Below, one piece after another: positions 11,858 to 25,872 of a stretch of DNA of 64,000 nucleotides (position 1 is its first letter; each line of letters begins with the position of its first letter). The DNA is from Pholiota molesta (taxonomy: Eukaryota; Basidiomycota; Agaricomycetes; Agaricales; Strophariaceae). Below the pieces are notes generated by a model. The model did not search any database and was not told the DNA's origin. It saw only the letters and a list, made by a program, of their open reading frames with translations. The stretch lies in NCBI GenBank assembly GCA_014925825.1, contig JACGCK010000080.1:62001-126000 (forward strand), in the 5' to 3' direction. The position numbers were made by a program, and so were the translations under genes.

Positions 11858-12461
11858 GTATGGGTGCGGGTGGCTGGCTGGGTTCTACGTGGATATGGAT
11901 ATTGCTGTCAATAATTGGTGTCTTGGCTGTATTCGAGTGATCATTGCGAGTGTTTCGGTACTAAGGCAGACTCGGGATCTGCTGGGCTGTTATATACTCG
12001 CCAGAAACCAGAAATGAGTCAATCTCACCTTTTATGCGGTGCAGAGGCTGAGCATGACTGCAGTGGAGGTGGTGGTGGTAGGAGATGGGAATGTCCAAAG
12101 AGAGACGCACGTTTCTGACTCGACACGTTACAAACAAATTGTAACACAAGCACTGGTAACGGATGTGGGCAAGTTGTGGGCAGCGGCTCATCGCCTCACG
12201 AATCCTCACGACCTCGGCAAAGAGGATTTAGTGCAAGCAAAGTCATTTATGAAGGATACTGACGCTCATGCCTATTTAAATATAAAAGCAATTAAAAGAA
12301 GAGCGATTGCATTACAGTGACATCCCAGGTATTGTCCAATCATACATCGTAATCAACATCATCACCTGCTACTTAAATAATCGTATCAAATAATCTGTGC
12401 CCATCTATATACCTTAGGAAAGCTACTAATGATACAAATAAATACACGTTCTCAACAAGTT
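11858..12461. other. intergenic between two minus-strand genes
   Basis: Holds the promoter of the gene at 10460-11857 and the 3' flank of the OPT gene. I see no further gene. Confidence 0.5.
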
Positions 12462-15400
12462 CTACCATTTTGTTGTTCTATAGCACAAGTGTCGATCAGC
12501 CCAAGGCGTTATGGTACGGAAACGATGGAATAGCACGTACCCGAAAGTCATTCCACCCTCCAGCTTCCGAAGGGCAGTCATATTCCAGTCAAGAGTGTTC
12601 TTATACACCGTATTCCCCCACCTGCCAAAAATAACATTAACCAACTTTACGGCGGGAGACGAGAGAAAAAGTGAAAACGTGCCACTGCTGTACTGTCGAT
12701 CTCCCAATGTTTCCATTCAATGGATATTGAAGACTGAATAAGCACCAACGTGAGCAAAAATACAGTCAACGCGGAAAAAGTGTTCGCCGACCAGAAATAA
12801 ACCAAAATCAGGCCCACAGCGGTCCCAGCATCAAGCGCAGCAGACAAAACATCTAAATGCCACACAACAAAGGGTCAGCAAACCCCACGCACTCCCACTC
12901 CACGACAACTCACAGTTGTACTTGGCCCAGTACGAGAAGTGCTTGCGCCGGACCACGTACTGGAAGATAAACCCGATAATCGCCCAGGGCACGTAGTTCA
13001 CCGCCGTCGCAGGCGGTATCTGCCCCACGCCCGAAAATATCAGCCTGCCCAAAAAAAACACGCACGTCAACGGGGGGCGAACGCGAGCAGAAAGCAAGCC
13101 TAAAAATACCCACGGGAAACTGCAGTCGTATCGGGCGGAGAATCAGCATGGGAGAGGGCAACGGGGACGCGGGGAACTCACTTAAGATAGTTTAAGATGG
13201 TGTTGGGATAGCGTCGCGTCAGGAACCAGAGCAGGATGGGGCACGCCGCGCCGATGAGAAAGAAGAAACTCAAGCCTACGCCGTACACTCGTTCGGCATG
13301 GAATTCTGCGGTGGAAAAGCGAAACATACCGCTGTGGCGAGAATCAGCGTTCTATTCAAGGACACAAAAGATAAGGGCTCACTAATAGATCTGGCCTTTG
13401 GTAAATTGCAGACCAGGACCGATGACACCCCACTGGAAACGACCATATTAAAACTACGCCTGATGTTGTGAGAAACACGTACGATAATAGATGCCGTCCC
13501 AAAGACTTGAGTAGAAGCACAAGTAAAACTGGAACCAAGCGATAAGAACACAGGCCAAGAGAAACATGACGCCAAGACGCACCTATCCTTTTGATTCATT
13601 GTACAAAGATCCCTGAGCATCAAAGAACCTGGGTCAGCACACACAACATTAACACGACGTCGCGCATCGCAGATACGCACGCGATATTAGTGAACATCCT
13701 GCGCACAGAATCGTGAGAAGTAATAGACGATCATAAGACCTGGATGACTGACCATGACTGAACGCCGAGCTGCACAGTTCCAGCAATGACCGTGGCGACA
13801 ATTTGACACCAGAACATCGGCCGCGGGGTATCTGAAGTGGATGAATTGGTCGGGTGATCATTAGACTTGAATCCAGTTAATCCACCTTCATATAACTGCC
13901 GAACACGTCAAAAATCAGTATTGGACCGACGAGCAGGTAACTAATGAAAAGACTGACTGTCCCAGTTTGAAATCAGCCGTAAATTGCATAGCTATAACCC
14001 ATTGTATTAGCCAAACCACTCTCTGTAGCACACCAGAGCAAGTGTCACATACCCTGTGCCATGGTTATATATCCATAAGTCTGGAAACCATAAGTATCCG
14101 TATTCGCGTTAAGATAAAAAATAATTACCTTGAAGCTGCAAACAACACAACAAAGGCACAGTCAGCATCGCCCCCAAACCAAAACCAAAGAGGGAAAAAC
14201 CCACATCATCATCGCATTCGGCTTCCCCGGAATCATAAACCCCACAATGAGCTCCGTAATCACACTACCCCCAAGAAACCCCTTGTCAGCACCACACCCC
14301 TGCCACAAGCAGCAAGCACTCACTTGAGCCCGACCTGCCGGTTCGTGACCGCCTGGATCATCCCGATGGGCACCACATACACCAGCGCTATAGATGAACG
14401 GATGACGGCACGGGGATCAGCACCAACACAACGCGCGGATCAAATCAGGGAGTGTGATGCGGGGAAGGGAAAGACGCACATATCAAGAGCGCGATGATAA
14501 GCGCCCATATCGTCATCCCCGACGGCCACACCTGAATGCATATGCACGCGAACACGAACGTGATAGCTAGCCCCGCCAGCGCGTCAGTCCTCCTCTAATC
14601 GCACGCCTGAGACGGAGGGGGGGACATACCGAATATGCACGCGTAATACCATTCCGGGACTACGGAATGAAGAACAAGGATCAGCATCAAGCGCCCATTG
14701 ATGGCGAGCGGCAGACGGAACGCACCCTGCGGATAGTGCGCCATCAGCCGCGCATGGATGTCCGGCTGCTCCCGCATCGCGCGCCCGAACTGCAGGCGAA
14801 TCGGTTTCCAGAAATGAATAATAGCTAGAACAAGTAAAAAAAGAAAGAAAAAAGGTCAGAACACGCGCCCACATATCATCACCGTTGCCCTCACCGTGCG
14901 TTATCGTCGCCGTAATAGACAGAAACGAAAGCCCGTAGGACATGACAAACGCCGTCCTACCCCATCCCATAGTAGTGTCAATCATCCGCTGCACCAACTT
15001 GCCAAGAAGATGCTCACGGTAGATAGAGCGGACTATAGTCCTGGTACGCGGTCATGTTCAGCGACGAGTGGTCCGCCGTAAGCACCCGCAGGACATCGTA
15101 GGGATGCCCGGTGTTATCATACGCCTGGAGCGACGAGATCCTATCATCCCCCCAGAAAAAAAAACGGAACGCACAGGTCAGTTCTCATATAAAACCACGG
15201 AACACGGGATACCGACGGCATATACTGGCTGTGCCAGACATTGAGGTACTACAACGAAGGCGAAAAAGATAAGCTACCACCCCCCCAGGTACGGATCGTG
15301 GACCCACATAGAGCAGCGGCGTAAGGAACCCTAATCCAGAAAAAAAAGGACCACATCAGCGCCCACAAGCACCCTTACACCTGTTGAGGAACACTCACAG

Positions 15401-17300
15401 TAGAAGAAGAAAAACCCAATCATCACATTCGCCTCTGCCCACCCTGTTTCCGGCGGAACAACAAACACAAGTGATAGGCCTTAGCGAGCGATAAGCCACG
15501 GATCTCGACGGAACGAACTCACAAGGGGTAGCGAGGCTGGAACGGGGCAGCATCAGTCAGTAATTAGGGCCGCTGGTGATGCGGAAAGCAAGCCGCAGGC
15601 CACTCACGGGGAGCCGACAAACGCAATCTGGTTCCAGTCCAGCGTCAATATCGAGAATCCCAAACCGCTGTGGTATCTGCACACCCTCACGTTAGCCTTC
15701 CGGATTTTCGCCAAGTAGATGAAAGAAAGCATCCCAGACAGACAGACGTACCCGAATATCTGATTGACTTTCTGATGGTGGTGATTCATTCACCCGGTAT
15801 CAGGCGATAAGTGGACGGTCGACAGGTTGCAATGGGTGCGGGGTTTACTTACGATGTTGCGGGGGAATATCCAGCACACCTGCGCACAGATCAGCAACTT
15901 TGTTTGTCAGATGTAGGAGTAGTAGCGTATACGCACCCAACTGAAAACGCTGTGGAAAAATAGAAGGGTCAGCCCACTCCCCGTAAATCGGTCGATGATT
16001 TCATGGAAAAATACCTGAGAGCTGAGAAGAGATAGCCAGGGACGATGTCTGCGAACAACAACAAAATGAGACCCTAGAAACGGCAAAACAATTGCGGGAT
16101 GCTGCGGATGATATACTTACACCAAGTAATAGCACCGGCAAAGGCATAGAGAAAAAACCGTTCTCTCGTGAGCCCGTCGCGGGGACCGATGCCCGCGTAC
16201 GTTTGAGAGTGGAGGGTATTGAAAAGTGCGCACGACACCAGGGTATTTGGCCAAACTAAAATCTGTGTGAGGATGTGGGAGGATCCCAGAGCATATCGCC
16301 GGGCGTACTCATAGAAGGGGGCGCGACGAGGAACCGGCGGGCGATACCGCCTATAGAAAATCCGATTAATTGCGTAGACATCACGAGCAACCAATTATCT
16401 AGAAACCGCGCCTCCAGTCAGCTCGCAACCGTGAAAAAAAATGGGTATGGATCCCTACACGAGAAATTCCGGGTCTGCAGATACAGAACGCGCTGGACGG
16501 CCACGATGTCGTTCGCATACGCGCTCTGTGCGCCGACGCTCGCCATAATCGTGACCAGGACCTAACACACAGGGGGTTCACGTAAGCGTTCTGGGGACAC
16601 TTTCCAGACGCCTTCGGAGCGCTGTCACCCCAGATATCAAGTGTCCAAAGGGACTCACGTGTTCTTTGATAGTGAACGGGCCCGGGTTCAACTCGAATCC
16701 CATTATCGTAGCGGACGGGCATATTCGAACCCACGCTCGCCCTATGGGGAACACAAGGAGCTGTGCGACAAGCTAGCATGGGCACAGACCGAGTTGAGCG
16801 CTGATCATGCATTCTTTCAAGATGGCGACGTACCCCTCCAATGACCACTGATGGATAACGGAAATAAAAGAATTGGTTCATGCCGGGCAGCAGAATGGCC
16901 CAAAAGATGCCTAGCACCCAGGCGCGAATGGTGGAGGCGGGCATATCTGGGTCGTCAAAATTGGCCACGGCAGATCGGACTTCGGGATAGGGGGAATCAT
17001 CCTCTGTAGCGGCGGCAAAAAATTGAGGATAAGTCCAGGGATAAGAAAGGATGGTGTATATCACGCACCGAGGATGGAGTTACTGTCATAATTTGGATCG
17101 AATGGGCTTTCTGTGCCGCTAAGACGCGCGGAGTATGTAGATGATGAATCCTCGCGATTATCTGCGCTCGCGGTGAGCAGACGGTCCCCCCGCCCGCAGA
17201 TAAGCTGGAAAATACCTAGCGACTTGCGTGCGGTCGACAAATGGAATTCATCATCCGCCGCACTGATTTCCAGGTCCTCCTTTGAATGAAACCGGCTCAT
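12462..17300 (-). CDS. OPT family oligopeptide transporter, with one apparent frameshift
   Basis: Proton-coupled uptake transporter for small peptides, such as glutathione-sized ones, in the plasma membrane. About 30 short exons on the minus strand follow the family from [13 protein letters not shown] to a TAG at 12462-12464. Recognisable blocks are [28 protein letters not shown], the NPG-type motif [93 protein letters not shown] and [12 protein letters not shown]. Two donors read GTCGGT/GTCGGC. After GHYMK the expected IPPRPMFW is out of frame because a run has four Cs (GGGG at 13825-13828 on the plus strand) where five are needed. So the gene is either newly broken or carries a sequencing error. 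Start chosen at 17300, the only ATG giving an acidic cytosolic N-terminus. Confidence 0.85.
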
Positions 17301-18494
17301 GGCATCCCTTCTCCTGCTGATTGAGTTGCTGCTTCCTTGGGCCGGTGGGTACGTGTCGACTGTATTTTCCAGCGTAGTTGGGCCAGACCGTTAGAGGCTG
17401 CAGATATCGGCGTGTCTGGTGTTGGCGCTGGTGTAGGTGTGGTTGGTCAGAATTCAACGGAGAGCAGCGATAGAGGTGGCGCTTGATAGAGGTACAACAG
17501 GTTGATAAGTACAAAGTATGGGGCGTCGGGGTATGCAGTGGATAGGTAGCTGGGTATGTGCAGAGAACAGGATGTGGGAGCGGAGAGCGTGGTGTGCTGT
17601 AGCCGCTGCGCCTCAAGCCATTCGAAGAACGACGGGAAGATGGACCGGCCAAGGCACGCATCTGACGAAACAGGTATCACATCACGTGCCTTGTTTCCAC
17701 GAGGCTTGGCACATCACGCTACCCTGGCGCCCATCACTCATCTCCAGTCATCTCCTCGTCGCTGGCTCAGCCTGGCTGCAGCATCTACATTCCAGACAAT
17801 TCCTCTGCTACCCAGCATCTCTCCCCGATATTCTCCTAGCTCGCTGCCATGTATCGAGCACGCCTTCACTCTCCCAAATCACGGTCAATCAGGGACGTGA
17901 GAGACCGCGAAACAGAGCTTATCATCATGAACTTACGCGGACTTTGAGAGCTACTTTGGACTGGTGCCTGAAAAGTCGTCCATTTACTCAGACTGCCGGA
18001 CATAGCCGGATATCATACCAGGTCCTCTTGACAATATCTCCGGCCTATCACACTCCATCACCTCAAGATCACCTCCCACTTCCCAACAGAGCCGAATCTC
18101 CATGAGCTGTCGCGCTCTCGTTTCCTGTACAAGAATTGGCTAGCTCTATCGCGGCCTTTCAAAAGTCTCAAAATTTCCGAAAATTGCTCTCGATATTGCA
18201 CGCTCTATATATCGCGCCATCGCTGCGATTTTCTACGTTATCGCCCCCGGTCTGCCGCTGCACTCAGAACGCTCCTTGATCCATCTGCCCAAACTCTCTG
18301 CGTCCCCACAGATAATGGTCTACGCTGGATCTTCATCCGACATTTTCGGTTAGCCTTCGAGCCAACCGCAGATAATGAAGGATGTACCATTTTGGCTCTA
18401 CGGTTAACTGCATACACAGCCGGACGTTCAGATAAGTCAGAATTGAGTGGCCCCAACTCCGCCTCGTTTGAGTTTGAAATTTGAGATATTCTTA
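17301..18494. other. intergenic: OPT promoter side and left flank of the Plavaka element
   Basis: No gene is supported; the open frames on both strands are short, mutually overlapping and of no known family. The right part, from about 18430, becomes rich in TTAAG motifs that belong to the transposon end. Confidence 0.45.
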
Positions 18495-18683
18495 ACCCGG
18501 GCGGAATCATTCTTAAGCCTCGATCTATGAGTCAGGCTTAAGCTGCAGGTTAAGTCAGGCATATAAATTTTTGTAGATACACCCAGCTTAAATATATATC
18601 TTAACCCTTGCACAATCCCTTGCCAACTCAACCTCAACCCGTCCACGAATTAACTGAAAGCGTCGTGGGGAAGCCATACCGAG

Positions 18684-21600
18684 ATGCCGCCGTATATTCC
18701 TGATCCCATCTGTAAGTATGACGTATTCAGCATCTCCTCTCAGGCTGTTTCTCAACGCTTCACCTTGACTTCACCTCAGACTGGGAAACTCGACAACAGC
18801 CCGATGGCAAGCTTCTCTACTATTGCACCGTCTGTCGAGATGGTCGCTATAGACCGCTGCATAACGCAAAACAGCACGAAAATTCGAACACTCACCGCAA
18901 TGCCGTCCTCGCCCACAACGAGTCCGAGGCTTCATCCTCGAATCACCGCGGCTCTCCCACGGAATCAACAGAGCAAGCCACCACTCTGAGGGCCTTAACT
19001 AACGACGCTGTTCGAGCCCTCCTTGCCTCGGGCACATCCAATCCTGCCCAACCCCTCTACCCTCTGACCAGCTCTAATGTTTCCTATGGCGAGCCTAATT
19101 TCCCAAGCTCGCATGATTCTTCCATTGCTGCCTCTCCACCACGGATGAACTGGCTCGCATATTCAGCGTTAGAGGACACCACTGTGCAGCAGACGCCTTC
19201 CGACGAACTCTACCAATCCATCTTCCAAAAGACACTCGATTTCTTGAACAATGGAGACCTCAGTGATTTTAGCCAGGAAGAGCGTCCTGATTCACCACAT
19301 ACAGGTAAGTTGCTACATTCTTCGGCCATACAGACTTTTCTCACCATTTCATTGCAGCCACTGAATCCGATGGCGACGACTTTGAGCATGCAATGATGGA
19401 AGATGAACCTCGCAAGCGTGCGCGCTTGGATGCAAGGCATGCGACATCGAGCAAAGATTGGTATCCATGGGCTGATAGAATTGTGAGTTGTCCTGCTGCA
19501 TATCCTCGTGGCTTTTGAGTTGACAAAGAATACTAGACTTGTACTCTTGATATCCTTATGCACCTTCCTCGCTCCGTATTTTCGCGCAAACAACTTGATT
19601 TATTTTTGTGGCTGTTACATGTGAATAAAGTTGACGATGTCCCAACGACGAAGTCGATGAACCTATTAAACAAAATGCTTCAAGGAATGTGTGGTGTTGA
19701 CACGATTTCATACAATGGGAAGTTGGGTCATGTCTATCATGTCAACAATCTGGCACAGATACTCTCCCAAGTAAGCTTTCTCTTCACATATAAGATGATT
19801 TATGGCTCATGTAGCTTCGCAGGAAATGAGTAATCCCAAGGTCGCGCCCAATCTTTACTTCTACCCTGAAGATGCCGGCAAGCGAGTCAGTGAAGCTCGA
19901 CATGCTGCCCGCTGGCTGCATGAGCTTCCATCTGAGGAAACCACACCAATGATTCGTGTCGCACAGTGCGACTATTTCATTTTGAACCTACTTTGCTGAC
20001 CAATGGTTCATTTTGTGTTCCATTTCGATGGTTCACTCGAAACGGCCAGTATTTTGCCAAAGCATGGAAGTTGGAGGCGCGAGCCGCGACTCGAGACGAG
20101 GTTCCAGGATGGGTGGTTTCTCAAGAAAATGTGATTGAGGTCTGCGAAAATCAATTGCTAAAGAACTTCGTTGACTTAGCTCGGGATTTTCGAGCGTACA
20201 ATGTCCCTGATCCATCGGTGATTCATGGTATGTTATAATTCTTCATTTGAATGCTATCATTCAATCATTTTGTCTAGGGATACGTGCGAAAGGGTCACAA
20301 CCAAACGAACAACTACTACCTTGGAAATATACCAATCCTGTGCTCGGAAATCCATGGAGAGGACGCGCCAAAGGCCATCGAGTACTTTCAATGCCCGTAT
20401 TGTTGTACTGTGACGATACATCTGGCAATACATCCAAGAAATGGAACGAACACAATAGCTTTTTATTCACGCTGGCAGGACTACCGCTCAAGGAATCTGC
20501 GAAGGAATACAATGTACATTATCTATGTACATCAAATATCGCTCCGCCGCTTGAAATGATGGACGGGGTTGTTCAACAAATTGAGTGAGTGTATTTTGTT
20601 CATTTCTCATTACTTGTTTCAGTTAAACTCATCATATTTCATCTTTCAGAGACGCCCAAAAAAATGGTATTTGGGCATGGGATTTCGTTCATAAGGAGCT
20701 CGTTATGATATTTCCGACGGTTCTCGCGCTGCTGGGAGATAATCCCATGCATAGCGAATTTGCATGTCATATTGGTCTCCGCGGGAAGTACTTTTGCCGA
20801 ACATGTTGGGTTAAGGGTACAGACGCCCAAGATGCTGGGATTTTGCCACTACCAGACCAACACACCACACACGATGACAGCCCAGCACCCTCTAGTGTCG
20901 GCAGCGATAACGATTCTGAGTCTGCTCCCCAGCTCCTACATCACCCTCGTTAGCAGCTCCGGCCAAGAAGCCACGGGGTAAATTTGTAGAAGATATGACG
21001 GCGATGTTGCTTCGTATCAAAGCATTTATTAAGGTATGTTTTCAATAATAAAAACTTACAAGCTAAACACTCAACATATCAACTCCTAGCCTGCCAAGCT
21101 ACGCACAAGAGCTGAAACCCTCAGTATACTCAATGGCTACTTTCGCGAGGCCTCTAAAATTGGTGCAAAATCTCGACTGAAAGCTTCTCGCACAAATACC
21201 GGCATTAAGGATACAGTCCAGGAATTCTTCTTCGATAAACTTTTCGACTCGTACAAGGCCAAGCAAGGCCCAATTGCAAAGCAAGAAGCGCTTGATAGGG
21301 CTATTAGGGATCTGCCAAGTGACATTACAAGTCCTGTTTGGCGGCTTAAAGGTATAGTCTTATTGCTATTTCGTTTTTTGAACATATTTCATATTTTTGT
21401 AGGTTTGGATCCACATCAAGACACCCCGTCGAATTATTACATGTCGTTCTATTGGGCTTCGTCAAGTACTTCTGGCGCGATCTCATTTCAAACCAAATCA
21501 AGAATGACGAAGCGCGCAAGAAACTTCTCATTCAGAGGCTAAACAGCTTCAACGTTAGGACCCTCGGACTTTCCCCTCTTGGTGGTGAGACTCTCGTGAA

Positions 21601-23165
21601 CTATGCGAATTCACTTACGGGGCGAGACTTTCGTGCGATCTCGCAAGTGGCACCCTTTGTCATCTTTGATATGGTGTCACCGGAAGTATTTGATGCATGG
21701 CTTTCACTGTCAAAACTTGTTCCTCTTTTATACCAACCTGTCATCGAAGACATAAATGAGTTTACGGTATGTCTGTCAACTTTTTGTATTCTGAAAGTTC
21801 TCATCTAGTTATTTCGTCTCTTAGATGACTTTAGAAGTTGAAATCCGGCATTTCTCCTCAAGACAGCGCAATGGACCTGTGCTTGGTTCAATAAATCAAA
21901 ATTCCATATTCTTCTGCACCTCCCTGCTCATATCCGTCGGTTTGGCCCAGCTATTTTATTTGCAACAGAAACGTTTGAATCATTCAATGCGGTTATTCGA
22001 GCGAAAAGTGTCCATAGCAATCGGTTGGCTCCCTCCCGTGACATTGCATTAGCTTTTGCTCAAGGAAATCGTATTCGGCACCTCCTTAGTGGGGGCTTCT
22101 TCCTGCCTGCTGATGAGGATGGTAATCGTCAGGATCCTTTGCTCGCGAACGAGTCGGATTGGGTGTCTATTGGACCTGGGCCCCGTACTCTACTTTCGGC
22201 AGATCGTACTCTATCGGATTATCTGGGTATACCCAATACAAACACCATCGATACCATTCCAGGTAAGCCTAATTTTGAAGCTGTGAAATGTTTTCTAACG
22301 TTAGTTTTAGGATTATGCCGGCGAGATAAAATACGCCCTCGACCCTTCGCACAAACCCTCACCGGTGCAAAACTCCCTCATATTTCTCATGCACCCCCAA
22401 CGACGCGCTACGTCACCAATCACTCAATGCATCTGTTAAATAATGACACATGTTCCCTAGGTGAATATGTTCTTATTCAGTCTGGGCATAGTCGACCAAA
22501 CGTGGGCTGTGTTCGCGAAATTATTCAGCAGGTCAACTCGAAAAATTATGACCAAAATCAACCGGATGGTATTCTGATTCAATTGGCAAGCACAAACGAG
22601 GTTGCGACAAAATTCCAAATGCCACGGGTCATATTACAAGACCAGTGGTCATTTGTTGCGCTATCAGTGAGTGGAACAGTCCGTTCAGTGAAATTTGGAT
22701 TAAATTTTGGTCCAGGATATTTTGTGTACAATCAACACTCCTCATGATTGCAAACGCAATGGTTGCTCGGCCAGCGGATTTAAGCATATTTATCAAGAAC
22801 GGATCCGGACAGAGCACCAGCAACCAATCATCGAGCATAAAGTGAATCCCGATGATTTGATTCTGAATACTGCGAAGATGCGCGATGCAATTCACATTCA
22901 GAAATATCGTATTTCTTCATGCCCAATAGATGATCAGGAGGAAGAAATGATAATCTCGACAAGTGTTAAAGCATTAATTGATTCAAGAAAAGCACCATCT
23001 GCTGGGCATGGATTGGCACGAGGTATGGCTCGAGGACGAGGTGTGCATGATGCTCCCAGAGCAAGAGCAACCTCGACGCGTGGGCGACGGGGCCGTGGAC
23101 AAGGTTCAGGACAACATTCTGATTCACTTCTACCGGGTGAATCTGTTATACGATTTGATATATAA
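18684..23165 (+). pseudogene. Plavaka transposase, broken by frameshifts
   Basis: Begins MPPYIPDPI and passes through an N-terminal zinc-finger-like YYCTVCRDGRYRPLHNAKQH, then SALEDTT, FEPTLLTNGSFCVPFRWFTR, the hallmark CDDTSGNTSKKWNEHNSFLF, CTSNIAPPLEMMDGVVQQIE, GDNPMHSEFACHIGLRGKYF and FGPAILFATETFESFNAVIR, ending in an RG-rich tail. These are the blocks of Plavaka transposases (RNase-H-fold DNA transposases of basidiomycetes). About a dozen exons are well conserved. One-base deletions are evident near 19983 (FI/FEPT), 20936 (before TSPSLAAPAKKPRG) and 21426 (DTP/VELL), and probably a fourth near 21855. This copy therefore cannot make a full transposase. Confidence 0.85.
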
Positions 23166-23198
23166 TGAGAGAAATTTGATTGTGTATTAGCGCACAAA

Positions 23199-23924
23199 TT
23201 AAATCTTTACAGGATAAGGAGGGTATGGAATTCCACGCGATTGAAGTGTCTGTTCCAATAAATGAATCCACTCTCGCTCCCTTGAAAGTTCTCGACAGAT
23301 GATCTCATTGCGTGCCGTTAAAGAGCTTACTTGGCCCTCGAGAATTGTACAACGCTCGTGTAAATGCTTGATTTCCTTCTCTTTCTTGGGCAAATCCAAG
23401 TTGTAGATGGCGTTGGTCGTGCATAAGTCAATGATGTTGATAACTTGACTGATAAGATATTCATCACCACACTGTGCTGGGTGGCACTGTGAGTCTAAGA
23501 TTAAAGATGATATCAGAACAGCATTGAGTGAAATTAGAGGACATACGTTTCGTATCCTCTGGACAACGATCCTCTGGTGGCTCCGACTGTGATCCAAAGT
23601 CCTCTGGTGGCTGCGAGAATCCCATCGTTGAATCTCCGAGTCCCAAGCCCTCTAGCGGCTGTGATTCTGGTGATTGTGCTTCGCAGTGAATTTCGGCCCA
23701 CTGAGAATCGGTAGTTTGCGAATCAAGGCTTCCACCTGGTGCAAACAACCTATATAATATTTGGATCAACAATAGCATAGAAAATTGAAGAGAACATACG
23801 CTGGAATGTCAATGCTTGTGGTGTTAGGCAGTGGACGCAAGCTGGTTTTGCGTCGTTTGGGACTTGAAGGTGAATGTCCGACCAATGTGTGCTGAGTCAT
23901 TTCAAACTCCGAATCTGATGACAT
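23199..23924 (-). CDS. coiled-coil accessory protein of the Plavaka element, unknown function
   Basis: Three exons joined in frame on the minus strand, from ATG 23922-23924 (MSSDSEFEMTQHTL) to a TAA at 23199, giving about 205 residues. The N-terminal half is polar and proline-rich, with a basic patch (SPKRRKTSLR) and repeats of the type QPPEDFGSQSEPPEDR. The C-terminal half is a predicted coiled coil (KKEKEIKHLHERCTILEGQV, then RELSREREWIHLLEQTLQS). No enzyme motif is seen. It runs tail-to-tail with the transposase, 33 bases apart, and head-to-head with the gene at 24198. The frame is intact although the transposase beside it is not. A DNA-binding or transposase-partner role is only a guess. 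Confidence 0.65.
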
Positions 23925-24197
23925 CAGTGCGGCGGAGGGGGAAAGAGGGTTGAACCTCTTTCCACCCCGCCCTCTTATACATTTCACGGCAGACTCCCTG
24001 TTCCGCCCTGTGGTCAGCCTTGCTGTTCCGCCTCAGCACATCATTCTGTTTGTTTATCCAGTTCAACAAAGATAGATGTGACTCAGATAGCGCGACGCGA
24101 CGCGACGCGTTATTTATGTCAGTTTTGGCCGTCCTCCAGATTATAAAAGCCTGAGTGCACCCAAAGTGAGCGCTCCCTCGTCTTCCACTTGAATTCT
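23925..24197. promoter_or_regulatory. divergent promoter of the two accessory genes
   Basis: The 273 bases between two head-to-head genes hold a short tandem array GCGACGCGACGCGACGCG (about 24090-24107) and a TTATAAAAG TATA-like box near 24140 facing the plus-strand gene. Confidence 0.45.
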
Positions 24198-25872
24198 ATG
24201 TCCTCTACAACCTTCTCTTATGACTATAGCTCTGGGTCATCGCCTGAGGCTGCTTCAATGGATAACCCAGAAGACATATTCAGTACTCAGACTTTGGCAC
24301 CACCTCCGGCCACATCGTACACACCAGACACATCCGTTGACCCTGGCATGCTCTTTATAGATAATGTTTCAAAGGAATTTGGACTGGGGCCGATACGCAT
24401 CTCACATTTGACCGCCTTGTACAAGGTATGTTTCTTCACTTTTATCTCGATTCTTTGATATACATTGATCATCACCCTTCATTGGCAGCTTGGTTCTTCT
24501 CTGGATGGAAGCCTAACAACGGCCGATCTATGGACCCGAGTGTTCGCAGTGGCCTGCCAGTTCAGTGTCGAACAGAACATCACCCAAGCCATTCAGTCAG
24601 CCACCGGAAACACTTCAAATGCTGTTGGAGGAGATCTGAAGCGTATTTTGGATGAGCTCACGATACGACTGGATGCCAATTTTCAGTTAACAAGTGAGCA
24701 AACGGTACGTCTTAAGCACAACTCAACCAAGTATACTCTTTTATACTCCTTTTCTGACTATAGATTACCGTGCGGCGTATCTGCCAAGAGATGATCTATC
24801 AGCCACGACGAGTATCATTTAAAAACATCCATATTGAGGTTGATGTGAGTAAATCTATCCTTCCATATTTGCTGCTCATAACTAGAGAATCTGTAACAGA
24901 AAGTAATGCGCAAAAATGCAGTGGCTTATCGTCTGGACAACATATTTGCGGTGCCTGCACGTGAAAGCAAGTGGGTCTCTGACTTGAAGAAGATCACCTC
25001 GAGTGTACGCAACGCTTTCAGACAAGATGTGAGGGCCCTTCTCTCTATTCTCATACCATCTGAGTGCTCATTAATTTGTCAGCTTCGAGATAGTGTAATA
25101 GGCCCCAAGCAAACTTCGCTCGAGAAGTTCACAGCCGAGTCAGCGGAGAAATATCGCCATGGAACCATGGCCACTGCTTCAACCCAAGGATATCTGGTCC
25201 ATAATGTCTTATTGGTGCGTCGTAAAACATGTTTATATTCAGTTCTATTGTTTGACTCTTGACTAGCGGCGATTTTGTATTGACCATCAAACTGTCTTTG
25301 GAATCGATGCCAGCGAGGATCCCGACGCACCAGAAGATGGTTCAGATGACACGGAACATCCATCAAAGCGCAAACGAGTTCAAAAGCAAAAGGGCCGTAT
25401 CCCTGAAGGTACAGATTTTTGGTCAAAGGTGGATCTTTGGTTCAAGGAGGGAATCGAGCAACGAGGGGAAGATTTTGCGAGTGAAGCATGGCGAAGGTGT
25501 GTTTCAGGCACTGCTGACTTCAGTTTCAATGACCTTTTCTAATGTGTCTTTGTTGGCAGCTACATTGACACCTCTATTCGTTTGGACAATGCTCGGTATC
25601 AAGCATTCATCCAGTCCCAATCACGAGGAGGTGTAAATGAATCGGTCCTAGCATTTACTCCTGGTCCGGGTGACTTGTCACCTTCATCATCATCTGAGTT
25701 ATGGCAAGTACCCAACCGGGGTGTGTCCCAAACCTCTAACCCCTCTCATCAAGAGCATTCTTCCTCTCCTTCCTCCACCTCGTCTACATCTGCCCAGGCA
25801 CCCAGCTTTGTGAATGCAATCCTTCAATCTGCTCAGCCTGCTACCTTGTTTAATCGTTCAAATAGATATTAG
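24198..25872 (+). CDS. Plavaka-associated hypothetical protein
   Basis: Seven exons (24198-24425, 24489-24704, 24764-24844, 24900-25028, 25083-25214, 25267-25496, 25560-25872) join in frame to about 440 residues. The start MSSTTFSYDY is the first ATG after the TATA-like box. The N-terminus is acidic and Ser/Thr-rich. The middle is a helical domain (LGSSLDGSLTTADLWTRVFA, TVRRICQEMIYQPRRVSFKN). Next comes LLRRFCIDHQTVFGIDASED, a basic nuclear-signal-like HPSKRKRVQKQKGR, then FWSKVDLWFKEGIEQRGEDF, and a Ser/Pro-rich tail. I know no named domain for it. It looks like one of the multi-copy hypothetical proteins of Agaricomycetes. Its placement suggests a transposon-borne gene, perhaps a DNA-binding helper. 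No lesions are seen. Confidence 0.7.

Noticed and set aside
11205..11914. Long frames antisense or out of frame to the GTPBP-like gene
   Set aside because: Shadows of a GC-rich coding sequence.
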